The position numbers and the translations under genes are program-made. DNA of 64,000 nt. Source: Oscillospiraceae bacterium (GTDB lineage Bacteria > Bacillota > Clostridia > Oscillospirales > Ruminococcaceae). Below the pieces are notes generated by a model that saw only the letters and a list, made by a program, of their open reading frames with translations, was not told the origin of the DNA and made no database searches. The DNA lies in contig JAGAWT010000033.1 in the NCBI GenBank assembly GCA_018110985.1, positions 1 to 64,000 on the forward strand, written 5' to 3'. Shown here piece after piece: positions 35,096 through 43,681 of the stretch (its first letter is position 1; each line of letters begins with the position of its first letter).

Positions 35096-36010
35096 TCAGC
35101 CTTGTTTTCGCAGTTTAAGGAGTATCTCCGAAAAATACTGCGGCAGTTCTGTGGACCATTCCATATAGTCTCCGGTCACCGGATGGATGAACCCCAGCTT
35201 ATAGGCGTGGAGACACTGCCCTTCAACGCCCTTTACACCATGTCCGTAAACATCGTCTCCGTAGACCGGATGACCGATGTGAGCCATATGTACCCTTATC
35301 TGGTGTGTGCGTCCCGTTTCAAGCTTCAATCTGATGAAAGAAGCTCCCCTCAGTTCTTCTATCACCTGAAAGTGGGTGACAGCCTCTTTGGAGTTTTTGG
35401 CGGTAACAGCCATTTTCAGACGGTTTGAAGGGTCTCTGCCGATGGGAGCATCAACAGTGCCGCTCATTTCCCGCAGATGCCCGCAGACAACGGCTATATA
35501 TTCCCTTGTGAAGGAATGTGCCTTTATCTGCTCCGCAAGCCCCCTGTGGGCTGTGTCCGTTTTAGCCACAGCCAGCAGTCCGCTGGTGTTTTTGTCTATA
35601 CGGTGGACTATCCCCGGTCTTATTACTCCGTTTATGGTGGACAGTCTCCCGCCGCAGTGGTACATGAGCGCATTTACAAGAGTGCCGTCCGGGTTCCCGA
35701 CCGCAGGGTGCACCACCATTCCCTTGGGCTTGTTCACCACAAGGAGATGATCGTCCTCATAGATTATCTCTACGGGTATATCCTGAGGTTCGGCAGACAG
35801 TGTTTCGGGGGGGATGAGAGTCACCTCTACAGAGTCCCCCGCCTTTATATCTGCACTCTTGTTTACTTTTTTACCGTTTACGGTGATGTTTCCGTCGTTT
35901 ATCAGCTTTGCCGCCAGAGAACGGCTCACTTCCTCTATACTTTCGCTGACGAACTTGTCCAGTCTCTTGCAGTCGGAATCGGCTGTAAGGAACACTACTC
36001 TTTCATTCAT
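35096..36010 (-). CDS. rluD: RluD-family rRNA pseudouridine synthase
   Basis: Isomerises uridines in 23S rRNA. The 304-residue protein has an N-terminal S4 RNA-binding domain (about 15-75) and a catalytic domain with GIVHRIDKNTSGLLAVAKT holding the catalytic Asp, then KLETGRTHQIRVHMAHIGHPVYGDDVYG. The start at 36010 overlaps the last codons of lspA (lspA stop at 36003), with GGTGA eight bases upstream. The lspA-rluD order is conserved in Firmicutes. Which uridines are modified is not clear from sequence; RluB/RluC-type members look similar. Confidence 0.92.
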   Translation of the reverse strand: MNERVVFLTADSDCKRLDKFVSESIEEVSRSLAAKLINDGNITVNGKKVNKSADIKAGDSVEVTLIPPETLSAEPQDIPVEIIYEDDHLLVVNKPKGMVVHPAVGNPDGTLVNALMYHCGGRLSTINGVIRPGIVHRIDKNTSGLLAVAKTDTAHRGLAEQIKAHSFTREYIAVVCGHLREMSGTVDAPIGRDPSNRLKMAVTAKNSKEAVTHFQVIEELRGASFIRLKLETGRTHQIRVHMAHIGHPVYGDDVYGHGVKGVEGQCLHAYKLGFIHPVTGDYMEWSTELPQYFSEILLKLRKQG

Positions 36011-36503
36011 GTTCCGTGTCACCGTCCCCGGGAGTATCCTTCGGCTTGTCATCCTTGTCCAGGAAAAGGTAAACTATGATAAGGAATATTACTCCCAGAA
36101 CCACGCATATGTCTGCAAAATTGAAGATGAAATCAAAGGGGAACAGATTTATGAAGTCCGTCACCTGTCCGTAAACTATCCTGTCAAACAGATTGCCCAG
36201 TCCCCCGCCGAAGATCATAGCCATGGCTATGGTCTCCGGGAGGCGCTTCTTGTTTTTGTGGAAGTAAACGGCTACTATAAGCAGCAGTATCACCGTCACA
36301 ACGCTGAGCATGGCTGTTTTTCCCGTAAAGCTGGAAAATGCGGCTCCGGTATTGTGATGCAGGGTGAACCAGAGGATGCGCCTGTCACCTATCTTTATGA
36401 CCTCATTTACGCTCCCCGGTTCAATGAGCCTTTCGGCAGCTGCCTTTGTTCCCCTGTCTATAAGTGCCAGTACAAGGCAAAGGCACCAGAAAAGTATCGT
36501 CAT
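36003..36503 (-). CDS. lspA: Lipoprotein signal peptidase (signal peptidase II)
   Basis: Cleaves the signal peptide from diacylated prolipoproteins in the membrane. The 166-residue protein has four membrane segments and the two catalytic-Asp regions GGGLGNLFDRI and FNFADICVVLG, with HHNTGAAFS before them. The start at 36503 overlaps the ileS stop by four bases (ATGA). An in-frame ATG 30 bases earlier lies inside ileS. The C-terminus is short and acidic. Confidence 0.96.
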   Translation of the reverse strand: MTILFWCLCLVLALIDRGTKAAAERLIEPGSVNEVIKIGDRRILWFTLHHNTGAAFSSFTGKTAMLSVVTVILLLIVAVYFHKNKKRLPETIAMAMIFGGGLGNLFDRIVYGQVTDFINLFPFDFIFNFADICVVLGVIFLIIVYLFLDKDDKPKDTPGDGDTEHE

Positions 36504-39304
36504 TTTTCGGCTGAAGCCACCTGTGCGGCGCAACGCTCACAGAGGGTGGGATATACTGCGTTGCTGCCCACATACTCACTGTAGGACCAGCAGCGCTCGC
36601 ACTTTCTGCCGTCTGCCTTCTCAACGGTAACGAAGAGTTCTTCGCCCTCGGCTTTATATTCGCCCTCGGAGGACTTTTCCACAACGGTCTGCGAAACTAT
36701 GAGCACCTTCGCCAGATCCTCCTTGTGAGAGGTGAGGAAGGAATAAAGCTCCTCGTTCTCGGTGGAAAGGATCACCTTTGCTTCAAGGGATGCACCGATG
36801 AACTTTTCGTTCCTCTTTATCTCCAGAGCCTTTGTGACCTTGGAGCGCAGGTCGTAGAGCCTGTCCCACTTGGCGATGATATCATCACAGCCGGTAAGAG
36901 CGGCCTTTTCATCCATGGTGTTGAGGAATACGCTTTCGGCATCGTCACTTGATGTCTTGGGTATGTATTTCCAGATCTCTTCGGCAGTGAAGGAAAGTAT
37001 GGGAGCCAGCATCTTAGCCAGAGCCCGTAGAACGAGCCACATAGCGTACTGTGCGCTGCGCCTTTCCACGGACTTTTCCGCATCACAGTAAAGCCTGTCC
37101 TTGATTATGTCAAGGTAGAAGTTGGACATTTCCGTAACACAGAAATTATGTATGCTGTGTACGACTACATGGAAATCAAAGGCTTCATAGCCTGCATTGA
37201 CCTTGTCTATAAGGATATTCAGACGGTTTATCGCCCACTTGTCTATCTCTTCGAGATCGGAGAGAGGGAGTGCATCCTTTTCGGGATCAAAGCCTTCGCC
37301 GTTGGAGATGTTTCCGAGGATGAACCTGGATGTGTTTCTTATCTTCTTGTAGGTGTCAGCAAGCTGCTTGATTATATCCTGAGATATGCGGACATCGGAA
37401 TGATAGTCGGAGGAAGCAGCCCAGAGCCTGAGTATATCAGCACCGTTGAGCTTTATAACATCTTCCGGAGCGATACCGTTGCCCAGGGACTTGTGCATCG
37501 CCTTGCCCTCGCCGTCAACTACCCAGCCGTGAGTGCAGACAGCCTTGTAGGGCGCACCCTTTCCTATGGCGGCAGAGGTCAGAAGGGACGACTGGAACCA
37601 GCCTCTGTACTGGTCTGCACCTTCAAGGTACAGGTCAACGGGAAGATCGAAGCCTTTCTCCTGCATAACGGCAGCATGAGTAACGCCGCTGTCGAACCAG
37701 ACATCGAAAATATCCTTTTCTTTCACAAAGGAGGTGCATCCGCATTCGCACTTGGCTCCTTCGGGGAGGAAGTGCTTCTCATCCTCGATGTACCAGCTGT
37801 CAGATCCTTCTTTGCGGAATATCTCCGATACCTTCTTGATGAGCTCTTCGCTCACATAGGGCTTGCCGCAGTCCTTGCAGTACATTACGGGTATGGGAAC
37901 GCCCCATGTTCTCTGACGGGATATACACCAGTCGGAGCGATCCATTACCATTCCCTTGATACGATCCTCGCCCCATTCGGGTATCCACTTAACGGATTCA
38001 ACAGCCTTTACGGCATCATCCCTGAACTTTTCCACGGAGCAGAACCACTGTTCGGTAGCACGGAAGAGTACGGGCTGCTTGCAGCGCCAGCAGTGGGGAT
38101 ACTGGTGGACTATCTTTTCAAGGGCGAACAGGGCGCCGCTTTCCTCCAGATCCTTGGCTATCGCCTTGTTGGCATCTTCTGTGCCGAGACCTGCGTACTT
38201 GCCCGCTTCCGCAGTCTGCTTTCCCTTTGAGTCAACGGGAACGATGATCGGTATCTCCGGATATTTCTTGCATACCTCAAAGTCGTCCACACCAAAGCCG
38301 GGGGCTGTGTGAACGCATCCTGTACCGCTTTCGAGGGTTACATGGTCGCCTACTATGACCAGAGACTCCCTGTCAAGGAAGGGGTGAGCCGTCTTCATGT
38401 ATTCAAGCTCGCTGCCCTTGAATCTTGCCTTGATAGTGTATTCGGGGCTGCCCTTTGCCTTCATGACAGTCTCTGTCAGAGCCTCGGCGATGATATAGTT
38501 TTCACCCTCGCAGGAAACGACCGCATAATCATAGGAAGGTCCTACGCAGACCGCCAGGTTTCCGGGAAGAGTCCATGTGGTGGTAGTCCATATCACAAAA
38601 TAGGTGTTGTCAAGGGAAAGGTCCTGCTTTGTGAAAAGTCCCTTGTCATCCGTAACCCTGAACTTTACATATATGGAGTGGCAGGGATCGTTTGCATACT
38701 CTATCTCTGCCTCTGCAAGAGCAGTCTGGCAATCGGGGCACCAGTAAACTGGCTTAAGTCCCTTGTATATATAGCCCTTGCGGTACATCTCACCGAATAT
38801 CTCCACCTGATGTGATTCAAATTCGGGCTTTAAAGTAAGGTAAGGGTCATCAAAATCACCCAGGACTCCCAGGCGCATGAATTGTCCCTTCTGTCTCTCC
38901 ACCTGTGTGTAGGCATAATCCCTGCACTTTTTGCGAAGCTCAGGAGCGGGTATGGAGCCGTTTTCCGCACCAAGATCCTTGAGTACCCTCAGCTCAATGG
39001 GAAGACCGTGGGTATCCCAGCCCGGGATGTATGGGGAATAGTATCCCGACATATTCTTCTGCTTTACGATAATGTCCTTCAGGACCTTATTCAAGGCGGT
39101 GCCCATGTGGATATCGCCGTTTGCATACGGAGGTCCGTCATGGAGAACATAGGGCTTCTTCCCTGCGTTCTTCTCGGTCATTTTCTTATAAAGCTGCTTC
39201 TTTCCCCATTCTTCCAGTATTCCCGGTTCCTTCTGGACAAGGTTTCCCCTCATGGAAAAGCCGGTATCGGGCAGATTAAGTGTGGAATTGAATTCCTGAG
39301 CCAT
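36500..39304 (-). CDS. ileS: Isoleucyl-tRNA synthetase
   Basis: Class I synthetase charging tRNA-Ile. The 934-residue protein shows the HIGH-region PPYANGDIHMGTALNK (about 57-72), a zinc-binding CPDC, the CP1 editing domain with TWTLPGNLAV, the KMSKS-region variant KAMHKSLGN, and a C-terminal zinc module (CERCW and LCERCAAQV). The start at 39304 has GAGGTG six bases upstream. No T-box leader is visible: only 36 bases separate it from divIVA, so it is probably cotranscribed from upstream. lspA follows with overlap. Confidence 0.97.
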   Translation of the reverse strand: MAQEFNSTLNLPDTGFSMRGNLVQKEPGILEEWGKKQLYKKMTEKNAGKKPYVLHDGPPYANGDIHMGTALNKVLKDIIVKQKNMSGYYSPYIPGWDTHGLPIELRVLKDLGAENGSIPAPELRKKCRDYAYTQVERQKGQFMRLGVLGDFDDPYLTLKPEFESHQVEIFGEMYRKGYIYKGLKPVYWCPDCQTALAEAEIEYANDPCHSIYVKFRVTDDKGLFTKQDLSLDNTYFVIWTTTTWTLPGNLAVCVGPSYDYAVVSCEGENYIIAEALTETVMKAKGSPEYTIKARFKGSELEYMKTAHPFLDRESLVIVGDHVTLESGTGCVHTAPGFGVDDFEVCKKYPEIPIIVPVDSKGKQTAEAGKYAGLGTEDANKAIAKDLEESGALFALEKIVHQYPHCWRCKQPVLFRATEQWFCSVEKFRDDAVKAVESVKWIPEWGEDRIKGMVMDRSDWCISRQRTWGVPIPVMYCKDCGKPYVSEELIKKVSEIFRKEGSDSWYIEDEKHFLPEGAKCECGCTSFVKEKDIFDVWFDSGVTHAAVMQEKGFDLPVDLYLEGADQYRGWFQSSLLTSAAIGKGAPYKAVCTHGWVVDGEGKAMHKSLGNGIAPEDVIKLNGADILRLWAASSDYHSDVRISQDIIKQLADTYKKIRNTSRFILGNISNGEGFDPEKDALPLSDLEEIDKWAINRLNILIDKVNAGYEAFDFHVVVHSIHNFCVTEMSNFYLDIIKDRLYCDAEKSVERRSAQYAMWLVLRALAKMLAPILSFTAEEIWKYIPKTSSDDAESVFLNTMDEKAALTGCDDIIAKWDRLYDLRSKVTKALEIKRNEKFIGASLEAKVILSTENEELYSFLTSHKEDLAKVLIVSQTVVEKSSEGEYKAEGEELFVTVEKADGRKCERCWSYSEYVGSNAVYPTLCERCAAQVASAEK

Positions 39305-39340
39305 TACTTTCACCTCAAAAAAATATATGCAAAGGCGATC

Positions 39341-39904
39341 TTACTCGGCAGATCTCAGTGCCGATGTATCAAAATGTCTTGTAGCCTCTGTTTCGTCCTC
39401 GTATTCCTCTTCGTATTCTTCCTCTTCATCCTCTTCGATCTCGCCGGGAAGGGAAGATATAAGGCTGATGTGATCCCGGTACATATCAAGCAGGGACTTC
39501 TTGAAATCCTTCACCTCTGCCTGTACCCTTTCAAGCTCAGCCTTTTCGCTGTCTATATTGAGAGTTATGCTGCTTTTGAGCTCATCCGCCTTGGAGCTTG
39601 CCTCGGCTATGATCTCCGCTGCCTTCTGCTCTGCCTCGGTGATGATGTTCTGCTTCTGCCTGCGGGCATCTATCATGGCATCCTTGATAGCCTCTTCATC
39701 GGCACGGTACTGCTTGATGCTTGCCACAAGCACTTCTATCTTCTTTTCGTCCTCTTCCTTCTGGGAAAGGAGCTTAGCGTTCTCACCCTCAAGAGTTTTG
39801 AGAGTGTCGGCTATCTGTCCGAGAAATTCATCCACATCTTCCTGACGGTAGCCCAGCTTTGTCTGTTCAAAGCTCTTTTTCATAACATCATTGGCAGTAA
39901 TCAT
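39341..39904 (-). CDS. divIVA: DivIVA-family cell division protein
   Basis: A curvature-sensing scaffold at the septum and poles. The N-terminal DivIVA domain is visible (VMKKSFEQTKLGYRQEDVDEFL, about residues 7-28, cut here in two parts by the motif KKSF...GYR...VDEFL). A long coiled coil spans about 30-150, and the C-terminal stretch is very acidic. The 187-residue length is typical. GAAGGGATC precedes the ATG. It lies 15 bases after ylmH, in the sepF-ylmH-divIVA order conserved in Gram-positives. Confidence 0.94.
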   Translation of the reverse strand: MITANDVMKKSFEQTKLGYRQEDVDEFLGQIADTLKTLEGENAKLLSQKEEDEKKIEVLVASIKQYRADEEAIKDAMIDARRQKQNIITEAEQKAAEIIAEASSKADELKSSITLNIDSEKAELERVQAEVKDFKKSLLDMYRDHISLISSLPGEIEEDEEEEYEEEYEDETEATRHFDTSALRSAE

Positions 39905-39919
39905 TTCTTGATCCCTTCT

Positions 39920-40693
39920 TTATTTAGCTTTCCTGTACATAAGGAGTTTTATACGAATCTTGTTCTTTTTGGTCTCGCCTTCTATGCTTTGGAGCTGAAA
40001 CTTTCCAAAGCCTCTCACGGAGAACTTCATCCCCTCTTTCAGCTCATAGCTCACATCCGCAGAATAAACGCCCGAAACGTTCACCAGTCCCCTGTGTATG
40101 AGTTCTGCGCTCTTTGAACGTGAGATGCCGGCACAGGCAGATGTGAGCACATCAAGGCGCAGAGAGGAAACTGTGGTCACCTTTTCCTCCGGCACTTCGT
40201 CGGAGCGGATCTCCGAGCTGTCTGTGACAAGCTCTGCCTTAACGCCCACACGCCCTATCTTCTCGATGGAGAGCACCGTTTCTGCGGCGGCTTCACACAC
40301 CATCACATAGGCTCCGTCCCTACAGACTGCGATATCTCCCACCACATCACGTTCGAGACCCTGTGAGAGGATCGCTCCAAGATAATCTCTGTGAGAGAGC
40401 TTGTCCGCCATCCTTGAGGAAAAGTGTACTATCTTTATGGGAAAAGCCTCTCTGTCGGGCTCTGCGTATTCGGGGAATATCCCGCACATCAGCCTTTCGG
40501 CATCCTCATATCCGCCACAGAGCATGAAATTCTCATAGGATCTTTCAAAGCTCCTTATGCAGAGAGCGGCTTGTGCAGAGTCCAGAAACCTGGTAAAACG
40601 GGGCTTACCGTCCCGCTCCGCCTGTTTTGAAAGGTCTGAGAGCCTTGCAAGGAACAGCTTTTCTTCTCCTGCGGCACCCGGTACGGCGATCAT
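39920..40693 (-). CDS. ylmH: YlmH-family S4-domain RNA-binding protein
   Basis: A 257-residue protein of the YlmH family found next to sepF and divIVA, implicated in ribosome or tRNA rescue and cell division in other Firmicutes. The C-terminal S4 domain is clear (LDVLTSACAGISRSKSAELI, then GLVNVSGVYSADVSYELKEG near 205-235). The N-terminal 170 residues are the family's own domain. It starts seven bases after the sepF stop with only a weak ribosome site, so coupling to sepF is likely. Confidence 0.9.
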   Translation of the reverse strand: MIAVPGAAGEEKLFLARLSDLSKQAERDGKPRFTRFLDSAQAALCIRSFERSYENFMLCGGYEDAERLMCGIFPEYAEPDREAFPIKIVHFSSRMADKLSHRDYLGAILSQGLERDVVGDIAVCRDGAYVMVCEAAAETVLSIEKIGRVGVKAELVTDSSEIRSDEVPEEKVTTVSSLRLDVLTSACAGISRSKSAELIHRGLVNVSGVYSADVSYELKEGMKFSVRGFGKFQLQSIEGETKKNKIRIKLLMYRKAK

Positions 40694-40700
40694 GCTCTTA

Positions 40701-41168
40701 TCAGAGGATTATGCCGTTGCTGCCCAGCTGCTCGGAGACCTCATCGCCCTGGAAGCCTACATTGTAGGGGGTGATGATAAAGGTGTTGTGGGCTACGGGC
40801 TTGATGCTGCCGCCGTTTGCATAGGCAACACCGCCAAGAAAGTCTATTATCCTTCTTGTAACATCGGGTGTAGTGGATTCAAGGTTGAGAACAACAGTCT
40901 TTTTGTTGTTGAGATGATTTGCAATCTCCTTCGTGTCGGAAAACTTCTCGGGCTTTTCAAGTATCACCTGGAGCTGCGCGGTAACGGTGATATTCACCTT
41001 GTCCTTTTCCTCCGGTCTGCCGCCCTGAGAAGGTGTGTAGTCCTGTCTGGGCTGAGGTGCGTTCTGAGGCTGCTGATACTGAGCGGAGGAGTCGTAGCTG
41101 TCGTAATTCTCCACATCATCGGCATTGTCAAGCCCTAAAGCGGTTTTGATGTTATCAACAAAACTCAT
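40701..41168 (-). CDS. sepF: Cell division protein SepF
   Basis: Membrane-binding partner of FtsZ that forms rings at the septum. The 155 residues contain an N-terminal amphipathic membrane-targeting helix (SFVDNIKTALGL), a Gln/Pro-rich linker (about 30-50) and the SepF core (IANHLNNKKTVVLNLE, then RIIDFLGGVAYANGGSI). Length and order match Firmicutes SepF. AAGGAAGG precedes the ATG. It is followed by ylmH and divIVA and preceded by yggS. Confidence 0.95.
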   Translation of the reverse strand: MSFVDNIKTALGLDNADDVENYDSYDSSAQYQQPQNAPQPRQDYTPSQGGRPEEKDKVNITVTAQLQVILEKPEKFSDTKEIANHLNNKKTVVLNLESTTPDVTRRIIDFLGGVAYANGGSIKPVAHNTFIITPYNVGFQGDEVSEQLGSNGIIL

Positions 41169-41207
41169 TTTTCTTCTTCCTTCCTTACAAATGAAAATAA
41201 AATGATA

Positions 41208-41870
41208 TTATTTCTTTGGTCTTGCTCCGTAAAGGGCGGAGCCTATCCTTACAAGGTTCGATCCGCATTTTATGGCGGTCTCGTAATCCGCGGACATTCC
41301 CATTGAGAGTATATCCGCATCAAAGTAAGGTTTCGGGGACAGATCGTCAAACAGCTTTTTCATCTGTCCGAAATAATATGAGGGTCTTTCGGGCGGGGGT
41401 ATGGTCATGAGCCCTCTCACCTTCAATCCGCTCATTTCGCTTATTTCAGCAGCCGCACTGTCTGTTTCTTCGGGAGAAAAGCCGCTTTTGCTCTCTTCTG
41501 CCCCTATATTCACTTCCAGCAGTATATCCGTCACGATACCCGCTTTTCCGGAAAGCCTTGCTATCTCCCTTGCAAGCGGGATGCTGTCAACGGACTGTAT
41601 CATTTCTGCCCTGCCTATGATATACTTTACCTTGTTTGTCTGCAGATGCCCTATAAAATGCATCTTCACAGGGGAATAGTCCTTTTCCTTGGAGAGGTAT
41701 TCCTGCACACGGTTCTCACCGATAAGGTCTATCCCGAGAGACAGGGAATAATTCACCTTTTCGGGAGGAACGGTCTTGGTGACTGCCATGAATCGGGCGC
41801 CGCCCGCACGCTCTATATTTTCCCTTATGCGCAGATAATTCTCCTTGATATAAGCAAACTCATCATTCAA
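41208..41870 (-). CDS. yggS: YggS/PLPBP-family pyridoxal-phosphate homeostasis protein
   Basis: A PLP-binding alanine-racemase-fold protein that buffers vitamin B6 and amino-acid metabolism. I start it at a TTG (41870), because GGAGGTGAT lies seven bases upstream. This gives 220 residues beginning NDEFAYIKENYL, the family's usual size. A longer frame upstream is only the out-of-frame shadow of the neighbour's acidic tail. Motifs: MAVTKTV with the PLP lysine (about residue 36), GENRVQEYL, HFIGHLQTNK, SVDS, and LSMGMSADYETAIKCGSNLVRIGSALYG at the end. It overlaps the HlyD-like gene by eight bases. Confidence 0.94.
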   Translation of the reverse strand: MNDEFAYIKENYLRIRENIERAGGARFMAVTKTVPPEKVNYSLSLGIDLIGENRVQEYLSKEKDYSPVKMHFIGHLQTNKVKYIIGRAEMIQSVDSIPLAREIARLSGKAGIVTDILLEVNIGAEESKSGFSPEETDSAAAEISEMSGLKVRGLMTIPPPERPSYYFGQMKKLFDDLSPKPYFDADILSMGMSADYETAIKCGSNLVRIGSALYGARPKK

Positions 41871-43365
41871 AGTGTATATCACCTCCGCTGCTGTCTTCGG
41901 AAGCTCCATCGGATCCGCTTTCGGGACCCTCATCCTCGTTTTCTTCGCCTGAGGGCTCTTCTTCATCCTCTGTGCCGGCATCGCCTTCGGCGCTGTCTCC
42001 GTCCTCGCTGTCTGCACCGTCCTCGCCGTCTTTTTCTTCTTCGTCATCCCCGCCGTTCTTTTCGGGTGGTGAGCCGTTATCTTCGGGAGGTGATGAGTCG
42101 GTCTCCTGCCCGGCTGCAGCGGTTTGTGTCTCCTCCGGCTCTTCGGGCTCCTCGTTGCTTGCGTAGTAAGCCGCTGTATCCACGCCGCTCTTTATGACAT
42201 TGTCATAAACGCACACATAGTTTTCGTCGGAGGTGAGCTTGGAGAGGATATAGTCCTCTGTTTCGTAGATCTCATCTATCTTCTTGAAAAGAACTCTCTG
42301 TCCCCAGAGGACATAACAGCCCTTTTCGTTTTTCCTGTTGAATCTCAGTGCCTCCTTGGGCACCTTTATGCCGTCAAAGTCGTGGAGAGTCATTTCCACT
42401 CTGTCTGTCCTGAGCTTTACCAGATTGTAGGTTATCTCATCGCAGCGAAGAACTGCTATGGTCTTTCCCGTGTCCAGATCGTCCAGCCTTTCAATGGTAG
42501 CTGTTACGGAATCCGGCACCGATGCAAAATCAAGGCGCACCTTGTCCCCCATGTTGAACACATTGGAGGAATTGTCTATTATGCCGGCTATCTTCCAGTT
42601 GTACCCTTTGATGAGCTTCCCTATCACGCCGTTTTTCCTGCCGCTGCCGCTGTCATGCTTTATGACATTGTCTATGGTGGCTGCATCTATGTTTATGGCG
42701 TTGTCAAAGGAAAGTTCGTTTTCAAACCCGTCCGTATAGCTTACGAAATAACCCGAATCCGGGGAGTAAAAGGCTTCCTTGTAGTCCTTTTTCTGCACCC
42801 TCAGCTGTGCTTCCTTGGCTGAGAGCTCAGCGATCTTTTCGTCGTAGCCCGTTTCCTGCTTTACGGCTATCTGGTATATGCACATCAGGGTAAAAAGCTG
42901 ATCCTTGTGGGCGGAAAGGTCTTCCGTCTCTCCCTTTGCGAGGAGAGCGGCGATAGTCTGGTATTCCTCGCTGATAAGGGATGAGATGAACTCAGGCTTT
43001 GCGGTCTGTACCGTGCCCGGGTTCTGGGCATCCCTCAGAAGCTCTATCTCATGCTCTGTTTCCTTTATCCTGCGGTTGGTCTCTATCTCTTCTTCGCTGT
43101 TGTAGACATAGGCTACCACGGAATCCTTTGCGACCTTGCCCCCGTCTGTGACGGCGTAGCTGAGGACTCCGCTGTATGCACGGCTGACGACTTCCTCATC
43201 ACGGATAAAAACACCCTTGAAAGTCACGGTATCCGCAGAGGAGTATTCCATAGCCACTTCTATGTCATACTGTTCGTTTACACCGCTCCAGAGCTGATGC
43301 GATACAACAACTATGAGCAGTGTTCCCACTACCGCAAACAGCAGGTTTATCAACCCGTTTCCCAA
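41863..43365 (-). CDS. HlyD-like membrane-fusion protein with acidic C-terminal tail (500 aa)
   Basis: An N-terminal membrane anchor (about residues 5-22) leads to an extracytoplasmic part. It has a biotinyl-lipoyl-like lobe (SGVLSYAVTDGGKVAKDSVVAYVY, in pieces), a helical hairpin (about 90-190) and beta domains, the plan of HlyD-type adaptors. No transporter gene is adjacent. The last 95 residues (about 405-500) are almost only Glu, Asp, Gly, Ser and Pro. A similar gene is common before yggS/sepF in Clostridia. The start is a TTG with GGTGAGG four bases upstream, just after the hfq-distal boundary. Role in division or wall assembly is inference from position. Confidence 0.8.
   Translation of the reverse strand: MGNGLINLLFAVVGTLLIVVVSHQLWSGVNEQYDIEVAMEYSSADTVTFKGVFIRDEEVVSRAYSGVLSYAVTDGGKVAKDSVVAYVYNSEEEIETNRRIKETEHEIELLRDAQNPGTVQTAKPEFISSLISEEYQTIAALLAKGETEDLSAHKDQLFTLMCIYQIAVKQETGYDEKIAELSAKEAQLRVQKKDYKEAFYSPDSGYFVSYTDGFENELSFDNAINIDAATIDNVIKHDSGSGRKNGVIGKLIKGYNWKIAGIIDNSSNVFNMGDKVRLDFASVPDSVTATIERLDDLDTGKTIAVLRCDEITYNLVKLRTDRVEMTLHDFDGIKVPKEALRFNRKNEKGCYVLWGQRVLFKKIDEIYETEDYILSKLTSDENYVCVYDNVIKSGVDTAAYYASNEEPEEPEETQTAAAGQETDSSPPEDNGSPPEKNGGDDEEEKDGEDGADSEDGDSAEGDAGTEDEEEPSGEENEDEGPESGSDGASEDSSGGDIHFE
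41878..41886 (-). promoter_or_regulatory. Ribosome binding site that fixes the TTG start of yggS
   Basis: GGAGGTGAT, a nine-base match to the 16S rRNA 3' end, seven bases before the TTG at 41870. It lies inside the coding end of the HlyD-like gene. Confidence 0.85.
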
Positions 43366-43371
43366 GATGCC

Positions 43372-43608
43372 TCACCCTACGTTTTCCGAATCAAGTATGG
43401 ATATGGGCTTTGCCGGAACGATGGTGGAGATGGCATGCTTGAAGACCAGCTCCTGCCTCCCGTCCGCATCTATGATAACGGTGTAGCTGTCAAATCCCTT
43501 TACAACGCCCTTGAACTGAAAGCCGTTGGTAAGGATGAAGGTGACAGGCACCTTGTCCTTTCTTGCCTGGTTAAGAAATACATCCTGCAGGTTTAGTGTC
43601 TTATTCAT
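43372..43608 (-). CDS. hfq: RNA chaperone Hfq
   Basis: Hexameric Sm-like protein that pairs small RNAs with mRNAs. The 78 residues contain Sm1 ([20 protein letters not shown]) and Sm2 with the signature [14 protein letters not shown]; the KHA motif is intact. The C-terminal tail is very short, as in Gram-positive Hfq. The start at 43608 has GGAGG seven bases upstream. It follows miaA on the same strand, the classic miaA-hfq order. Confidence 0.95.
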   Translation of the reverse strand: MNKTLNLQDVFLNQARKDKVPVTFILTNGFQFKGVVKGFDSYTVIIDADGRQELVFKHAISTIVPAKPISILDSENVG

Positions 43609-43681
43609 ACACGACCTCCCTGTCATCCTGCTTTTTATATGATGATACAGAATGACAAAAACTCAAATAATAATTATTATA

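Noticed and set aside
39305-39340. T-box riboswitch in front of ileS
   Set aside because: Only 36 bases separate divIVA and ileS, and none of the T-box elements is present.
41871-42047. Longer N-terminus for yggS, rich in Lys, Thr and Arg
   Set aside because: It is the out-of-frame reading of the acidic repeat codons of the HlyD-like gene. The TTG at 41870 has a perfect ribosome site and gives normal family length.
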